The notes under the pieces: model-generated
What the model saw: the letters and a program-made list of their open reading frames with translations, nothing else
Told to the model about the DNA's origin: nothing
Database searches by the model: none
Translations under genes and position numbers: made by a program
Shown: one piece after another, positions 7,592-16,381 of the stretch
Layout of the letters: each line of letters opens with the position of its first letter
Numbering within the stretch: the stretch's first letter is position 1
NCBI RefSeq assembly: GCF_023703415.1
Contig: NZ_JAGMTU010000002.1
Location: forward strand, 558,001 to 622,000
Origin: Microbacterium sp. USTB-Y
GTDB lineage: Bacteria; Actinomycetota; Actinomycetes; Actinomycetales; Microbacteriaceae
Direction of reading: 5' to 3'
Length of the DNA: 64,000 bases

Positions 7592-8601
7592 CGTCCGGCC
7601 TCCGAAGGCGCGGAGACGTCGCCGACGGCGGAAGAGACGCGCAGCCGGGGGTCCAGGACGGGCGCCACCAGCTCCACCACCGTGTTCACGACGACGAACA
7701 CGAGGGCGCTGAAGAGGATGATCCCCGTGACCACCGGCAGATCCCGCCCCGTGATCGCCGCCAGCGTCACCCGTCCGAGCCCCGGGCGCGCGAAGACCGT
7801 CTCCACGAGCACCGCACCGCCCAGCAGCGAGCCCACGAGGTACGCGCTCAGCGTCACTGCCCCGAGGGAGCCGTGCCGGAGGGTGTGCCGCAGCGTGAGC
7901 CGCGCGTGGTCGGCACCGCGGGCGCGCACGGTCAGCGCCCAGGGCTGTCGCTCGGCCGCCTCCACGCCGTCGCGCAGCACCTGGCCCAGCAACGCCGCGA
8001 CGGGCAGCGCCAGGGTGACCGCGGGCAGCACGAGGCTCGCCCCGGTCCTCGAGCCCGCCACGGGGAACCAGCCCAGGCCGAACGCGAACACCGTGAGCAG
8101 CAGCAGGCCGATCCAGAACACGGGCGAGGACAGGACGATCAGCTCTCCCGCCGCGAGGAGGCCGCGGGCGAACGGCCGACGCGCGATCAGCACTCCGGCG
8201 AGCGCGAGAAGCACGGCGATCGCGAGGGCGGCGGCCGTGAGCTGCAGCGTCGCGCCGAGCTGCCGTCCGATCACCTCGCTCACCGGCATGCGCAGCTGAT
8301 AGGACGTTCCGAGATCCCCGCGCAGCAGATCACCCAGCATCGACAGGTACTGCTGCCAGAGCGGGCGGTCGAGCCCGAGCTCCGCCCGGATCCGGTCCTT
8401 GACCGCCTCGCTCACCTGGGCCTGAGGGCCGAGCATGACGCTCACCGGATCGCCGGGCAGCACGCGGAACGCGAGGAACGACAGCGTCGCCGCCCCCCAG
8501 AGGACGAGCACGACCGACAGCGCCGCCCCGCCGATCCGGCGCAGGAGCGCGCCGGCACGCGGCGGGACAGCCGCTCTCGGCCGGGCAGGACGATCGGTCA
8601 C
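7588..8601 (-). CDS. ABC transporter permease, DppB/OppB type
   Basis: 337 residues starting at a GTG (8599-8601). Six or so membrane segments; the periplasmic-loop signature RVLPGDPVSVMLGPQA and LGLDRPLWQQYLSMLG are typical of the DppB family. It pairs with the adjacent DppC-like permease. It lies 25 bp after the binding-protein stop. A hexamer TATCGT (minus strand, 8608-8613) lies exactly six bases before the GTG, so besides readthrough from the binding-protein gene a second, leaderless promoter may drive the permeases and ATPase. No Shine-Dalgarno is evident. Confidence 0.92.
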   Translation of the reverse strand: MTDRPARPRAAVPPRAGALLRRIGGAALSVVLVLWGAATLSFLAFRVLPGDPVSVMLGPQAQVSEAVKDRIRAELGLDRPLWQQYLSMLGDLLRGDLGTSYQLRMPVSEVIGRQLGATLQLTAAALAIAVLLALAGVLIARRPFARGLLAAGELIVLSSPVFWIGLLLLTVFAFGLGWFPVAGSRTGASLVLPAVTLALPVAALLGQVLRDGVEAAERQPWALTVRARGADHARLTLRHTLRHGSLGAVTLSAYLVGSLLGGAVLVETVFARPGLGRVTLAAITGRDLPVVTGIILFSALVFVVVNTVVELVAPVLDPRLRVSSAVGDVSAPSEAGR

Positions 8602-8626
8602 GAGCGGACGATACCGCGAACCGCGC

Positions 8627-10246
8627 TCACTTCACGCCGGTGCCGAAGAACAGCGGCCGCCCGTAGATGTCGAAGCCGAGGCCCGTCACCGTGTCGCCCA
8701 CCGCCGTGATGGCCGAGGTCACGTAGAGCGGCACGATCGCGTCGTCCTTCGCGTTCCACTGCTGGATCTGCACGTAGACCTTCGCGCGCGCCGCGGCGTC
8801 GGTCGTCGCGATGCCGTCCTTCAGGAGCTGGTCGAGCTTCGGGTCGCTCACCGAGGAGGCGTTCTGGAAGCCGTCGGTCGCCAGGTGGCTGCGCAGCAGA
8901 TCCGGATCGACGCCGGAGAAGTCCCAATCCGTGATGTCGAAGGTCTTCGGGCCGTACTTCTCGTTGTACGCGCCCGGCTCGAGCGTCTCGCGGGTGACCT
9001 CGAAGCCGACCGACTTGAGGTCGGACTGGATCGCGTTCGCGAGCGCGGCGTGGTCGTCGGACACCGGGGTCCAGGCGATCCAGTTCGCCGTCAGCCGCTG
9101 GCCGTTCTTGGTGCGGATGCCGTCGGCGCCGCGCTGGGTCCAGCTCGCCTCGTCGAGCAGGCTGTTCGCCAGGTCCTTGTCGAAGGGCCAGCTCTTCTCG
9201 AGGCTCTTGTCGTAACCCGGGGTGGTCGGTCCGAGGATGCTCCATGCGCGGGGGAACTGCCCGAAGAAGATCTTGTCCACCGCAGTGTCGACGTCGATCG
9301 CGCGGGTGAAGGCCTCGCGCACCTTCTGGTCGGCGAACACGCCGTTGCGCTCATTGAGGAACAGCGAGTACGGAAGCCCGGGCACCTGCACCGACTTCAC
9401 GGACGCGGAGCCCTTGACCTGGGAGACCAGGTTCGGGGGCAGCTGCGAGGCGAGGTCGATCTCGCCCGACGACACGGAGCCGCTGCGCACCGAGGCCTCG
9501 GGAAGGATCTGCACGCGCAGGGTCTTGAAGGCCGGCGCCTTCTCGCCCTCGGGCGCCCACGCGTACTTCGTGTTGCGGGTGTAGACGATCTCCTGATCCG
9601 GCGTGTAGGAGGTGAGCTCGAACGGCCCGGTGCCGACCGTGATGCCCTTGCCGCCCGCGGCGAGGTCCGCGGAGTGCTCGGCGAGCACCTTCGGCGCGTA
9701 GAAGCCGAGCTGCGCGGTGCTCGCCGCCTGCAGGAACGGCGCGTAGGGCTGCGAGAACGTCACCTTCACGGTGGTGGGGTCGACCACCTCGGTGCCCTGA
9801 TACAGGTCGCCGCCGAGCATGCTCGCGGCCTGGGCGGATTTGGTCGCGGGATCGGCGATCCGATCGAAGTTCGCCTTCACGGCGGCCGCGTCGAACTTCT
9901 CGCCGTCGGTGAAGGTGACATCGTCACGCAGGTGGAACGTGTAGGCGGTTCCGTCCGCGGAGACCTCCCACTTCTTCGCGAGCCACGGCACGAAGGTGCC
10001 GTCCGCCTTCTGGAAGACGAGCGAGTCGAGCACGGCGCGCTGCACCATGGCGGTCACGTCGAGCTGGCTGGTCTGCGGATCCATCTTCCCGCTCGAGAGC
10101 AGGCTGCCGTCGACGCCCCAGACGATCTCGCCGTTCGCGTCGGACGAACCGGAGCCGGACGACCCCGAGCAGGCGGTGAGGGCGAGGGCGGCGACCGCGG
10201 CGAGAGCGGCGAGCGGCAGAAGTCGGCGCCGGAGCGGAGCAGGCAT
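8627..10246 (-). CDS. ABC transporter solute-binding lipoprotein, family 5
   Basis: 539 residues. A lipoprotein signal peptide ends in the lipobox LTAC with lipidated Cys26, followed by a Ser/Gly-rich linker, so it is tethered outside the membrane. The body matches SBP_bac_5: TFHLRDDVTFTDG near residue 110, the GTGPF motif, and VREAFTRAID. Start chosen at the ATG at 10246 with GAGGAA eight bases upstream, because it gives a canonical signal peptide. It captures a peptide-like or metal-chelate substrate for the downstream permeases; the ligand is unknown. Confidence 0.93.
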   Translation of the reverse strand: MPAPLRRRLLPLAALAAVAALALTACSGSSGSGSSDANGEIVWGVDGSLLSSGKMDPQTSQLDVTAMVQRAVLDSLVFQKADGTFVPWLAKKWEVSADGTAYTFHLRDDVTFTDGEKFDAAAVKANFDRIADPATKSAQAASMLGGDLYQGTEVVDPTTVKVTFSQPYAPFLQAASTAQLGFYAPKVLAEHSADLAAGGKGITVGTGPFELTSYTPDQEIVYTRNTKYAWAPEGEKAPAFKTLRVQILPEASVRSGSVSSGEIDLASQLPPNLVSQVKGSASVKSVQVPGLPYSLFLNERNGVFADQKVREAFTRAIDVDTAVDKIFFGQFPRAWSILGPTTPGYDKSLEKSWPFDKDLANSLLDEASWTQRGADGIRTKNGQRLTANWIAWTPVSDDHAALANAIQSDLKSVGFEVTRETLEPGAYNEKYGPKTFDITDWDFSGVDPDLLRSHLATDGFQNASSVSDPKLDQLLKDGIATTDAAARAKVYVQIQQWNAKDDAIVPLYVTSAITAVGDTVTGLGFDIYGRPLFFGTGVK

Positions 10247-10445
10247 GGGTGTTCCTCGGGAGTGCTGTGGGCGGGGATCGGGAGACTCCAGGCTAGCGGT
10301 TTGTGGACGGGGTGGATCTATCGCGCGCCTCCGGATCCCGGTGGATTGTGGTCTTCTTCTTTGTTTGTGTTGTTTTCTGTCGCTTTGTGTGGGAAAGTGG
10401 CTCAACGCCTCGATCGAGGCGGTCGGAAGACGGCGAGGGAGCCCG
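10247..10445 (+). promoter_or_regulatory. Divergent control region with candidate FruR operator
   Basis: Intergenic region between the ABC binding-protein gene and fruR. It contains a T-rich island, unusual in this GC-rich window, with two direct repeats TTTGTGTTG (10364-10372) and TTTGTGTGG (10384-10392), 20 bp apart, i.e. about two helical turns on one DNA face. DeoR-family regulators often bind tandem sites, so these are good candidates for FruR autoregulation of the fructose operon. No confident -10 was identified. fruR has a Shine-Dalgarno AGGGAG. Confidence 0.5.
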
Positions 10446-11207
10446 ATGTACGCAGCGGAGCGGCAGCAGCGCATCCACGAGCGCGCGCAGCAGGACGGGC
10501 GCGTCGACGTCGCAGGCCTCGCCGAGTTCCTGGACGTCACGACAGAGACCGTCCGGAGGGATCTCGCCGTGCTGGAGCAGCAGGGCCTCATCCGCCGCGT
10601 CCACGGCGGCGCGCTCCCGGCACAGCCGTCCCTCCCCGAGCTCACCCTCGCCGCCCGCATCGGCCAGCATTCGGAGGCGAAGCTGCGCATCGCGACGCGC
10701 GCACTGCAGGAGCTGCCCGATGGCGGCACGATCCTCCTCGACTCCGGATCCACCACCCTCGCCATCGCCGAGCTCATCCCCGCCGACACGCAGCTGACGG
10801 TCGTGACCAACAACACCCTCATCGCCGGCGCCCTCGCCGGTCAGCGCAACATCACGCTCCTGCTGATCGGCGGCCGGGTGCGCACCGTGACCGGCGCGGC
10901 AGTCGGCCCCTGGGCGATCGGCGCGCTCTCCGAGCTCGCCGTGGACGTCGCCTTCCTGGGCACCAACGGCTTCGACGCCGACCACGGTCTCTCGACGCCG
11001 GATCAGGACGAGGCGGCCGTGAAGCGCGCGATGCTCGAGGCCGCGCGCACCCGCATCCTCGTCGCCGACTCCAGCAAGCTCGGCGCCGTCCACCTCCAGC
11101 GCTTCGCGCGCGTCGACGAGCTCCATGCGATCCTCACCGACACCGGGGCGGACTCCGACGCCGTCGAGGCGCTGCGCGCCGCAGGACCGAAGGTCGTGCT
11201 CGCGTGA
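10446..11207 (+). CDS. fruR: DeoR-family fructose operon repressor
   Basis: 253 residues. The N-terminal DeoR helix-turn-helix (VAGLAEFLDVTTETVRRDLAVLEQ with IRRVHGGA) is followed by a sugar-phosphate sensing domain with GSTT and the VTNN and GG.VR motifs of the DeoR C-terminal fold. It heads the fru/pts operon and most likely responds to fructose-1-phosphate or fructose-1,6-bisphosphate, as in Corynebacterium. ATG at 10446 with AGGGAG upstream; its stop overlaps the fruK start (GTGA). Function is inferred mainly from context plus family. Confidence 0.9.
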   Translation: MYAAERQQRIHERAQQDGRVDVAGLAEFLDVTTETVRRDLAVLEQQGLIRRVHGGALPAQPSLPELTLAARIGQHSEAKLRIATRALQELPDGGTILLDSGSTTLAIAELIPADTQLTVVTNNTLIAGALAGQRNITLLLIGGRVRTVTGAAVGPWAIGALSELAVDVAFLGTNGFDADHGLSTPDQDEAAVKRAMLEAARTRILVADSSKLGAVHLQRFARVDELHAILTDTGADSDAVEALRAAGPKVVLA

Positions 11208-12151
11208 TCGTCACCCTCACCCCCAATCCGAGCATCGACCGCGCGATCACGATCGACGCGCTCACCCGCGGCGAGGTGCTCCGGGCGACGTCCAGCCGGG
11301 TCGACCCCGGCGGCAAGGGACTCAACGTCTCCCGCGCCGTCGCCGCGATGGGCGGTGCGACCCGCGCGGTGCTCCCCTCGGGCGGGCTCGAGGGCGGACT
11401 GCTCGAAGCGCTCTGCCGCGCGGCTTCCGTGCCCGTCGTCGCCGTGCCGATCCACGGCAGCGTGCGCATGAACATCAGCGTGCTCGAGCCGGACGGCACC
11501 ACCACCAAACTCAACGAGCCCGGACCGCTGCTGGATCCGGCCGAGGTCGACGCGCTCATCGAGAACGCGCTCGCGGACGTTCCCTCCGGCGGCTGGCTGT
11601 CCGGCGGCGGCAGCCTCCCCCTCGGGGCTCCGGAGGACTTCTACGGCCGCCTGGTCCGCGGCGCGCACGAGCGGGGCATCCGCGTCGCGATCGACACCTC
11701 CGGGTCTCCGCTCGCCGCCGCCGTCGACGCGCAGCCGACGCTCATCAAGCCGAATCGGGATGAGCTCGGAGAGCTGGTCGGCCGAGATCTGCTCACGCTC
11801 GGCGCCGTGCTCGACGCGGCGCAGGCGCTGCAGCGCGGCGGCGTCGACCTGGTCGCCGTGAGCCTCGGCCGGGACGGCGCCCTGCTCGTCGCCGAGACCG
11901 GAACGTGGCACGCGACCGCCGCCGCGGCCGAGGTCGTGTCCACGGTCGCCGCCGGCGACTGCATGCTCGCGGGATTCCTGTTCGCGCTCGGCGCGGGCCG
12001 GGCTCCCCAGGACGCCCTCGCCGAGGGCGTCCGCTGGGGCACCGCCGCCGTGGCCCTGCCCGGCAGCCAGGTTCCGGCCCCCGCCGATGTCCGCGACGTC
12101 CGCGTCACGGTGTCCTCCTCCCCCGACCGCGAACTCCCCCTCGCGGACTGA
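11204..12151 (+). CDS. fruK: 1-phosphofructokinase
   Basis: 315 residues, PfkB family. It phosphorylates fructose-1-phosphate made by the PTS to fructose-1,6-bisphosphate. The N-terminus VTLTPNPSID and the GGKGLNVSRA motif near residue 38 are typical of the FruK/LacC group; the C-terminal VAAGDCMLAGF carries the catalytic Asp of the GAGD-type motif. Start is GTG 11204-11206, overlapping the fruR stop by 4 nt, since the annotated family N-terminus begins exactly there. It is the second gene of the fructose operon, 24 bp before fruA. Confidence 0.95.
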   Translation: MIVTLTPNPSIDRAITIDALTRGEVLRATSSRVDPGGKGLNVSRAVAAMGGATRAVLPSGGLEGGLLEALCRAASVPVVAVPIHGSVRMNISVLEPDGTTTKLNEPGPLLDPAEVDALIENALADVPSGGWLSGGGSLPLGAPEDFYGRLVRGAHERGIRVAIDTSGSPLAAAVDAQPTLIKPNRDELGELVGRDLLTLGAVLDAAQALQRGGVDLVAVSLGRDGALLVAETGTWHATAAAAEVVSTVAAGDCMLAGFLFALGAGRAPQDALAEGVRWGTAAVALPGSQVPAPADVRDVRVTVSSSPDRELPLAD

Positions 12152-12175
12152 CCTCCTCCACGGAAGGAATCCCTC

Positions 12176-14275
12176 ATGGCACTGATCAACGAAGAACAGG
12201 TCGTGCTCGATCTCACCGGCGCCGACCGGCACGAGGCGACCGCCGCCCTCGCGTCGCGGCTCGTCGCCACGGGCCGCTGCACGGACCTCGACCGGTTCCT
12301 GGCCGACGTCCGCGAGCGCGAGTCGAAGATGGCCACCGGGCTCCCCGGCGGCATCGGCATCCCGCACGCCCGCAGCGCCGCGATCACGGAGCCCTCGCTC
12401 GTCTTCGGCCGCACCCGGGACGGGATCGACTGGGGCGCCAAGGACGGCCCTGCGCGCCTCGTGTTCCTCATCGCCGCGCCCGAGGCCGGCGGCGACGCCC
12501 ACATGCAGATGCTGCCGAAGCTCGCCAGGGCGCTGATGCGCTCGGAGTTCCGGGAGGCGCTGCTGTCGGCGACGACCCCCGCCGAGGTGGTCGCGATCGT
12601 CGGCGAGCATGTGCAGCTCGACGAGGCGCCGGCGACCCCGCCTGCCTCGGCCACGACCCCCGCGCCCGCCGACGCCCCCGCAGCGGCGCCCGCCGCAGAG
12701 CCGGGTCCGTCCTCGAACGCCCCCGGTCGCTCGCTCACCCTCGTCGGCGTGACCTCGTGCCCGACCGGCATCGCGCACACGTACATGGCCGCCGAAGCCC
12801 TGGAACGGGCTGCCAAGGCCGCGGGGCACACGATCACCGTGGAGACCCAGGGCTCGGCAGGATCCACACCGCTCACCGCCGCCCAGATCGCCGCAGCCGA
12901 CGCCGTCGTGTTCGCGCACGACCTGGCGGTGAAGGACGCGGGACGCTTCGCGGGCAAGCCCACCGTCGACGTCCCCGTCAAGAAGGCGATCTCCGACGGC
13001 CCCGAGCTCATCGAGCGTGCTGCGGCCCTCGCCGAGGAGTGGGCGGCCGACCCGAGCAAGGCCGCTGCGGCGGCCGCCGCCGGTCCCGCGGCCGGAGGCC
13101 TCACCACGAAGGTGGAGGCCGACGCCAGGATCGGAACGAAGATCCGGCAGTGGCTGATGACCGGCGTGTCGTACATGATCCCGTTCGTCGCGGCCGGAGG
13201 CATCCTCATCGCGCTCTCGTTCATGATCGCGCAGATCGCGGTCGGCGAGTCCGGGGCGCTCGAGGTCGTGAAGTTCAACCTCACGGCGGCCGACGCGACG
13301 AACATCGCCCAGCACTTCGACCCTCTGAGCCTGATGTCCTGGGGCGGGCTGCTGTTCGTGATGGGAGCCGCGTCGTTCGGCTTCCTGGTCCCGATCCTCT
13401 CGGGGTTCATCGCCTTCGCGATCGCGGACCGCCCCGGACTCGTCCCCGGCATCGTCGGCGGCGCGATCGCGGCCACCATGAACGCCGGATTCCTCGGCGG
13501 CCTCGTCACCGGTTTCCTCGCCGGATTCATCGCGCGCTGGATCTCGCGCTGGCCCGTGCACAAGGGCGTCCGCGGTGTCATGCCGGTCGTCGTGATCCCG
13601 CTGCTCTCGACGCTGATCACCGCCGGTCTGTTCATCACGATCCTCGGCCGTCCGATCGTCTGGCTCATGACCCAGCTCAACGGATGGCTGAACGGGATGA
13701 CCGGCGCAGGGGCGCTCGTGCTCGGCATCGTGCTCGGCGCGATGATGGGATTCGACCTCGGCGGTCCGGTCAACAAGACCGCGTACGCGTTCGCGACCAC
13801 CGGTCTCGCCGCCGCCGGAGCGGCCACCGATGCCCCACAGCTGAAGATCATGGCCGCGGTCATGGCGGCCGGCATGGTGGCGCCGCTGGCGATGGCCCTC
13901 GCCACCGTCGTGCGTCCGAAGCTCTTCACCGAGCCGGAGCGCGAGAACGGCAAGGCGGCCTGGCTGCTCGGGCTGTCGTTCATCTCCGAGGGCGCGATCC
14001 CGTTCGCGGCCGCGGACCCCATCCGGGTGATCGTGTCGTCGGTCATCGGATCGGCGGTCACGGGCGGCCTGTGCATGGTGTTCGGCGTCACCCTCCGCGC
14101 GCCGCACGGTGGGATCTGGGTCCTCCCCCTGATCGGCGCTCCCCTGCTCTTCCTGCTCGCGCTGGTCATCGGCGTCGTCGTGATGGCGCTCATCATCACC
14201 CTGCTGAAGACCCTGTCGCTGAAGAGGCGCGTCGAGCAGTCCGAAGCCGCTCCCGCCCAACCCGTCGCCGTCTGA
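12176..14275 (+). CDS. fruA: PTS fructose transporter EIIABC
   Basis: 699 residues with all three fructose EII domains in one chain. EIIA occupies about residues 1-150, with the phospho-accepting His64 in GIGIPHARS. EIIB follows an Ala/Pro-rich linker, with the active Cys in VGVTSCPTGIAHTYMAA (about residue 197). EIIC, from about residue 325 to the end, has roughly ten hydrophobic segments and the GFLGG...GFLAG pattern of the Fru family. It imports fructose as fructose-1-phosphate. Shine-Dalgarno GGAAGGAA precedes the ATG. The order A-B-C matches other actinobacterial FruA proteins. Confidence 0.96.
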   Translation: MALINEEQVVLDLTGADRHEATAALASRLVATGRCTDLDRFLADVRERESKMATGLPGGIGIPHARSAAITEPSLVFGRTRDGIDWGAKDGPARLVFLIAAPEAGGDAHMQMLPKLARALMRSEFREALLSATTPAEVVAIVGEHVQLDEAPATPPASATTPAPADAPAAAPAAEPGPSSNAPGRSLTLVGVTSCPTGIAHTYMAAEALERAAKAAGHTITVETQGSAGSTPLTAAQIAAADAVVFAHDLAVKDAGRFAGKPTVDVPVKKAISDGPELIERAAALAEEWAADPSKAAAAAAAGPAAGGLTTKVEADARIGTKIRQWLMTGVSYMIPFVAAGGILIALSFMIAQIAVGESGALEVVKFNLTAADATNIAQHFDPLSLMSWGGLLFVMGAASFGFLVPILSGFIAFAIADRPGLVPGIVGGAIAATMNAGFLGGLVTGFLAGFIARWISRWPVHKGVRGVMPVVVIPLLSTLITAGLFITILGRPIVWLMTQLNGWLNGMTGAGALVLGIVLGAMMGFDLGGPVNKTAYAFATTGLAAAGAATDAPQLKIMAAVMAAGMVAPLAMALATVVRPKLFTEPERENGKAAWLLGLSFISEGAIPFAAADPIRVIVSSVIGSAVTGGLCMVFGVTLRAPHGGIWVLPLIGAPLLFLLALVIGVVVMALIITLLKTLSLKRRVEQSEAAPAQPVAV

Positions 14276-14302
14276 ACACCCACCCCTTCGAAGGAGAACA
14301 TC

Positions 14303-14572
14303 ATGGCCACCCGTACCGTCACCATCGCCTCGTCCGTCGGCCTCCACGCCCGTCCCGCCTCGCTCTTCGTCGAAGCGGCGGCGGACTCGGGGCTCGACGT
14401 CGAGATCGGCCGCCCCGGGGAGGACGCCGTCGACGCGACCAGCATCCTCGGCGTCATCGCCCTGGGCGCCAAGCACGGCGAAGAGGTCGTCCTGACCGCC
14501 GAGGGCGCCGACGCGGACGCCGTGCTCGACCGTCTCGTGGCGCTGCTGTCCACCGACCTGGATGCGCAGTGA
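14303..14572 (+). CDS. ptsH: Phosphocarrier protein HPr
   Basis: 89 residues. Catalytic His15 lies in VGLHARPAS. The region around Ser47 (DATSILGVIALGAKHGEE) aligns with the regulatory Ser46 site of firmicute HPr, although actinobacteria generally lack the HPr kinase, so that residue may be unmodified. It shuttles phosphate from EI to FruA-IIA. Shine-Dalgarno GAAGGAG is well placed. Being in the fructose operon, it suggests the general PTS is induced with fructose. Confidence 0.97.
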   Translation: MATRTVTIASSVGLHARPASLFVEAAADSGLDVEIGRPGEDAVDATSILGVIALGAKHGEEVVLTAEGADADAVLDRLVALLSTDLDAQ

Positions 14573-14573
14573 G

Positions 14574-16265
14574 ATGACCACGCAGCACGCCGGCGAGGTC
14601 CGGCAGGGAATCGGCGTCAGCCCGGGAACGGCGTACGGTCCGGTGGTGCAGGTCTCACCGCCGGTCCAGCCGCCGCAGGACGAGCCGGCCCCCGCCGATG
14701 CCGAGCAGGCCGCGGCGGACGTCGCCCGGGCCTTCGCCGACGTCGCCGCCGCACTGGACGCCAAGGCGGAGCACGTCGTGGACACCGCGCAGGCGATCCT
14801 GAAGGCCACGGCGATGATGGCGCGCGACAAGTCGCTGCTCAAGGCGGCCCAGGCGGGCGTGCGGGCCGGCGTCGGCCCCGCGACCGCGGTCTCGGCCGCA
14901 GTCGAGGAGTTCGTCGTCAAGTTCGAGGCCCTCGGCGGCTACTTCGCCGAACGGGTCGCGGACCTCCGCGACGTGGGATCCCGGGCCGTCGCCGCGGTGC
15001 TCGGCGTGCCGGCCCCCGGCGTCCCGGATTTCACCGTGCCGAGCATCGTCGTCGCCGAGGACCTGGCGCCGGCGGAGACCGCCACCCTCGATCGCGCGCT
15101 CGTCGCGGGGATCGTCACGCGGGCGGGCGGACGGACGAGCCACACCGCGATCCTGGCCGCGCAGATGGGCATCCCGGCCGTCGTGCAGCTGCCCGGAGCG
15201 ACGCAGCTCCCCCCGGGCACCTTCATCGCCGTGGACGGCGACACCGGTGAGGTCGTCGTCGCCCCGGATCCGGCCCTCGTCGCCGAGCAGCAGACCCGCC
15301 GCGAACGGCGGGCTGCGGCTCTGGCCGGATCCTCCGGGCCCGGCCGGACCAAGGACGGTCTCGAGATCGCCCTGCTCGCCAACATCGGCGGTGTCGAGGA
15401 CGCGGTCCTCGCCGGCGCGCAGGATCTCGAGGGCGTGGGGCTGTTCCGCACCGAGTTCGTCTTCCTCTCCGCCGAGACCGCGCCCACCGTCGCCGAGCAG
15501 ACCGAGGTGTACCGGCGCGTGTTCGAGCCGTTCGGCGGGCGCCGCGTCGTCGTGCGCACGCTCGACGCGGGCGCGGACAAGCCGCTGAAGTTCGCCGACC
15601 TCGGCCCCGAGGAGAACCCGGCGCTGGGAAGGCGGGGCCTGCGCCTGTCGGCGGAGCGACCGGAACTGCTCGACGCCCAGTTGGAGGCGCTCGCCGCCGC
15701 CGCGAGACAGACCGGCGCCGACGTGCGCGTGATGGCGCCGATGGTCGCGACCGTCGAGGAGGCCGCCTGGTTCGCGCGGCGCGTCTACGAGAACGGCCTG
15801 CCCCGGGCCGGCGTGATGATCGAGGTCCCCGCGGCGGCCCTGCGCGCGTCGCACGTGCTGGGCGCCGTCGACTTCGGCAGCCTCGGCACGAACGACCTCG
15901 CGCAGTACACCATGGCGGCCGACCGGATGCAGGGCGAGCTCTCGGATCTCCTCGACCCCTGGCAGCCCGCGGTGCTCGACATGATCGCGGCGGCGGCCGA
16001 CGGCGCCCGGACCGCGGGCAAGCCGCTCGGCGTGTGCGGCGAGTCGGCGGGCGACCCGCTCCTCGCGCTCGTGCTCGTGGGGCTGGGCGTCAGCAGCCTG
16101 TCGATGGCACCGGGCAAGGTGCCCGCGGTGCGCGTGGCGCTCACCCACCACACGCAGCTCGACTGCCAGCGGCTCGCGGCCGCGGCACGGGACGCCGCGA
16201 CGGCGGTCGAGGCGCGCGACGCGGTGCGCGCGAGCGCGGCCCCGGAGCTGCTCGCGATCCTCTGA
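14574..16265 (+). CDS. ptsI: PTS enzyme I (phosphoenolpyruvate-protein phosphotransferase)
   Basis: 563 residues from the ATG at 14574. Phosphoryl-accepting His190 lies in GGRTSHTAILAAQMGIPA, and the C-terminal PEP-binding barrel shows GVGLFRTEF, the R-T-L-D-A-GADKPL motif and the catalytic Cys in GVCGESAGDP. An in-frame ATG at 14562 would overlap ptsH by 11 nt; 14574 is preferred because the conserved domain starts shortly after it, but neither has a strong ribosome site and coupling to ptsH is likely. It starts the phosphate relay from PEP. Confidence 0.95.
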   Translation: MTTQHAGEVRQGIGVSPGTAYGPVVQVSPPVQPPQDEPAPADAEQAAADVARAFADVAAALDAKAEHVVDTAQAILKATAMMARDKSLLKAAQAGVRAGVGPATAVSAAVEEFVVKFEALGGYFAERVADLRDVGSRAVAAVLGVPAPGVPDFTVPSIVVAEDLAPAETATLDRALVAGIVTRAGGRTSHTAILAAQMGIPAVVQLPGATQLPPGTFIAVDGDTGEVVVAPDPALVAEQQTRRERRAAALAGSSGPGRTKDGLEIALLANIGGVEDAVLAGAQDLEGVGLFRTEFVFLSAETAPTVAEQTEVYRRVFEPFGGRRVVVRTLDAGADKPLKFADLGPEENPALGRRGLRLSAERPELLDAQLEALAAAARQTGADVRVMAPMVATVEEAAWFARRVYENGLPRAGVMIEVPAAALRASHVLGAVDFGSLGTNDLAQYTMAADRMQGELSDLLDPWQPAVLDMIAAAADGARTAGKPLGVCGESAGDPLLALVLVGLGVSSLSMAPGKVPAVRVALTHHTQLDCQRLAAAARDAATAVEARDAVRASAAPELLAIL

Positions 16266-16381
16266 GGGGCGGGCGGGGCCGCGGCCGGATCGAGGGCGGC
16301 GGAGCGACCGGTAGACTGTCGGCACACCCCACACTCAGGCACGCTCACACGGTGCCGCACACATCGCACGAGGAGACACCC

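Noticed and set aside
4470..7712. Very long open frame (about 1080 codons) on the plus strand
   Set aside because: It lies antisense to the DUF559 and ABC transporter genes, is rich in Arg, Ser, Pro and Ala, and has no homology; a GC-rich shadow.
11003..14920. 1305-codon open frame antisense to the fructose PTS genes
   Set aside because: Low-complexity Arg/Gly/Asp sequence opposite strongly conserved fruK, fruA and ptsH; non-coding shadow.
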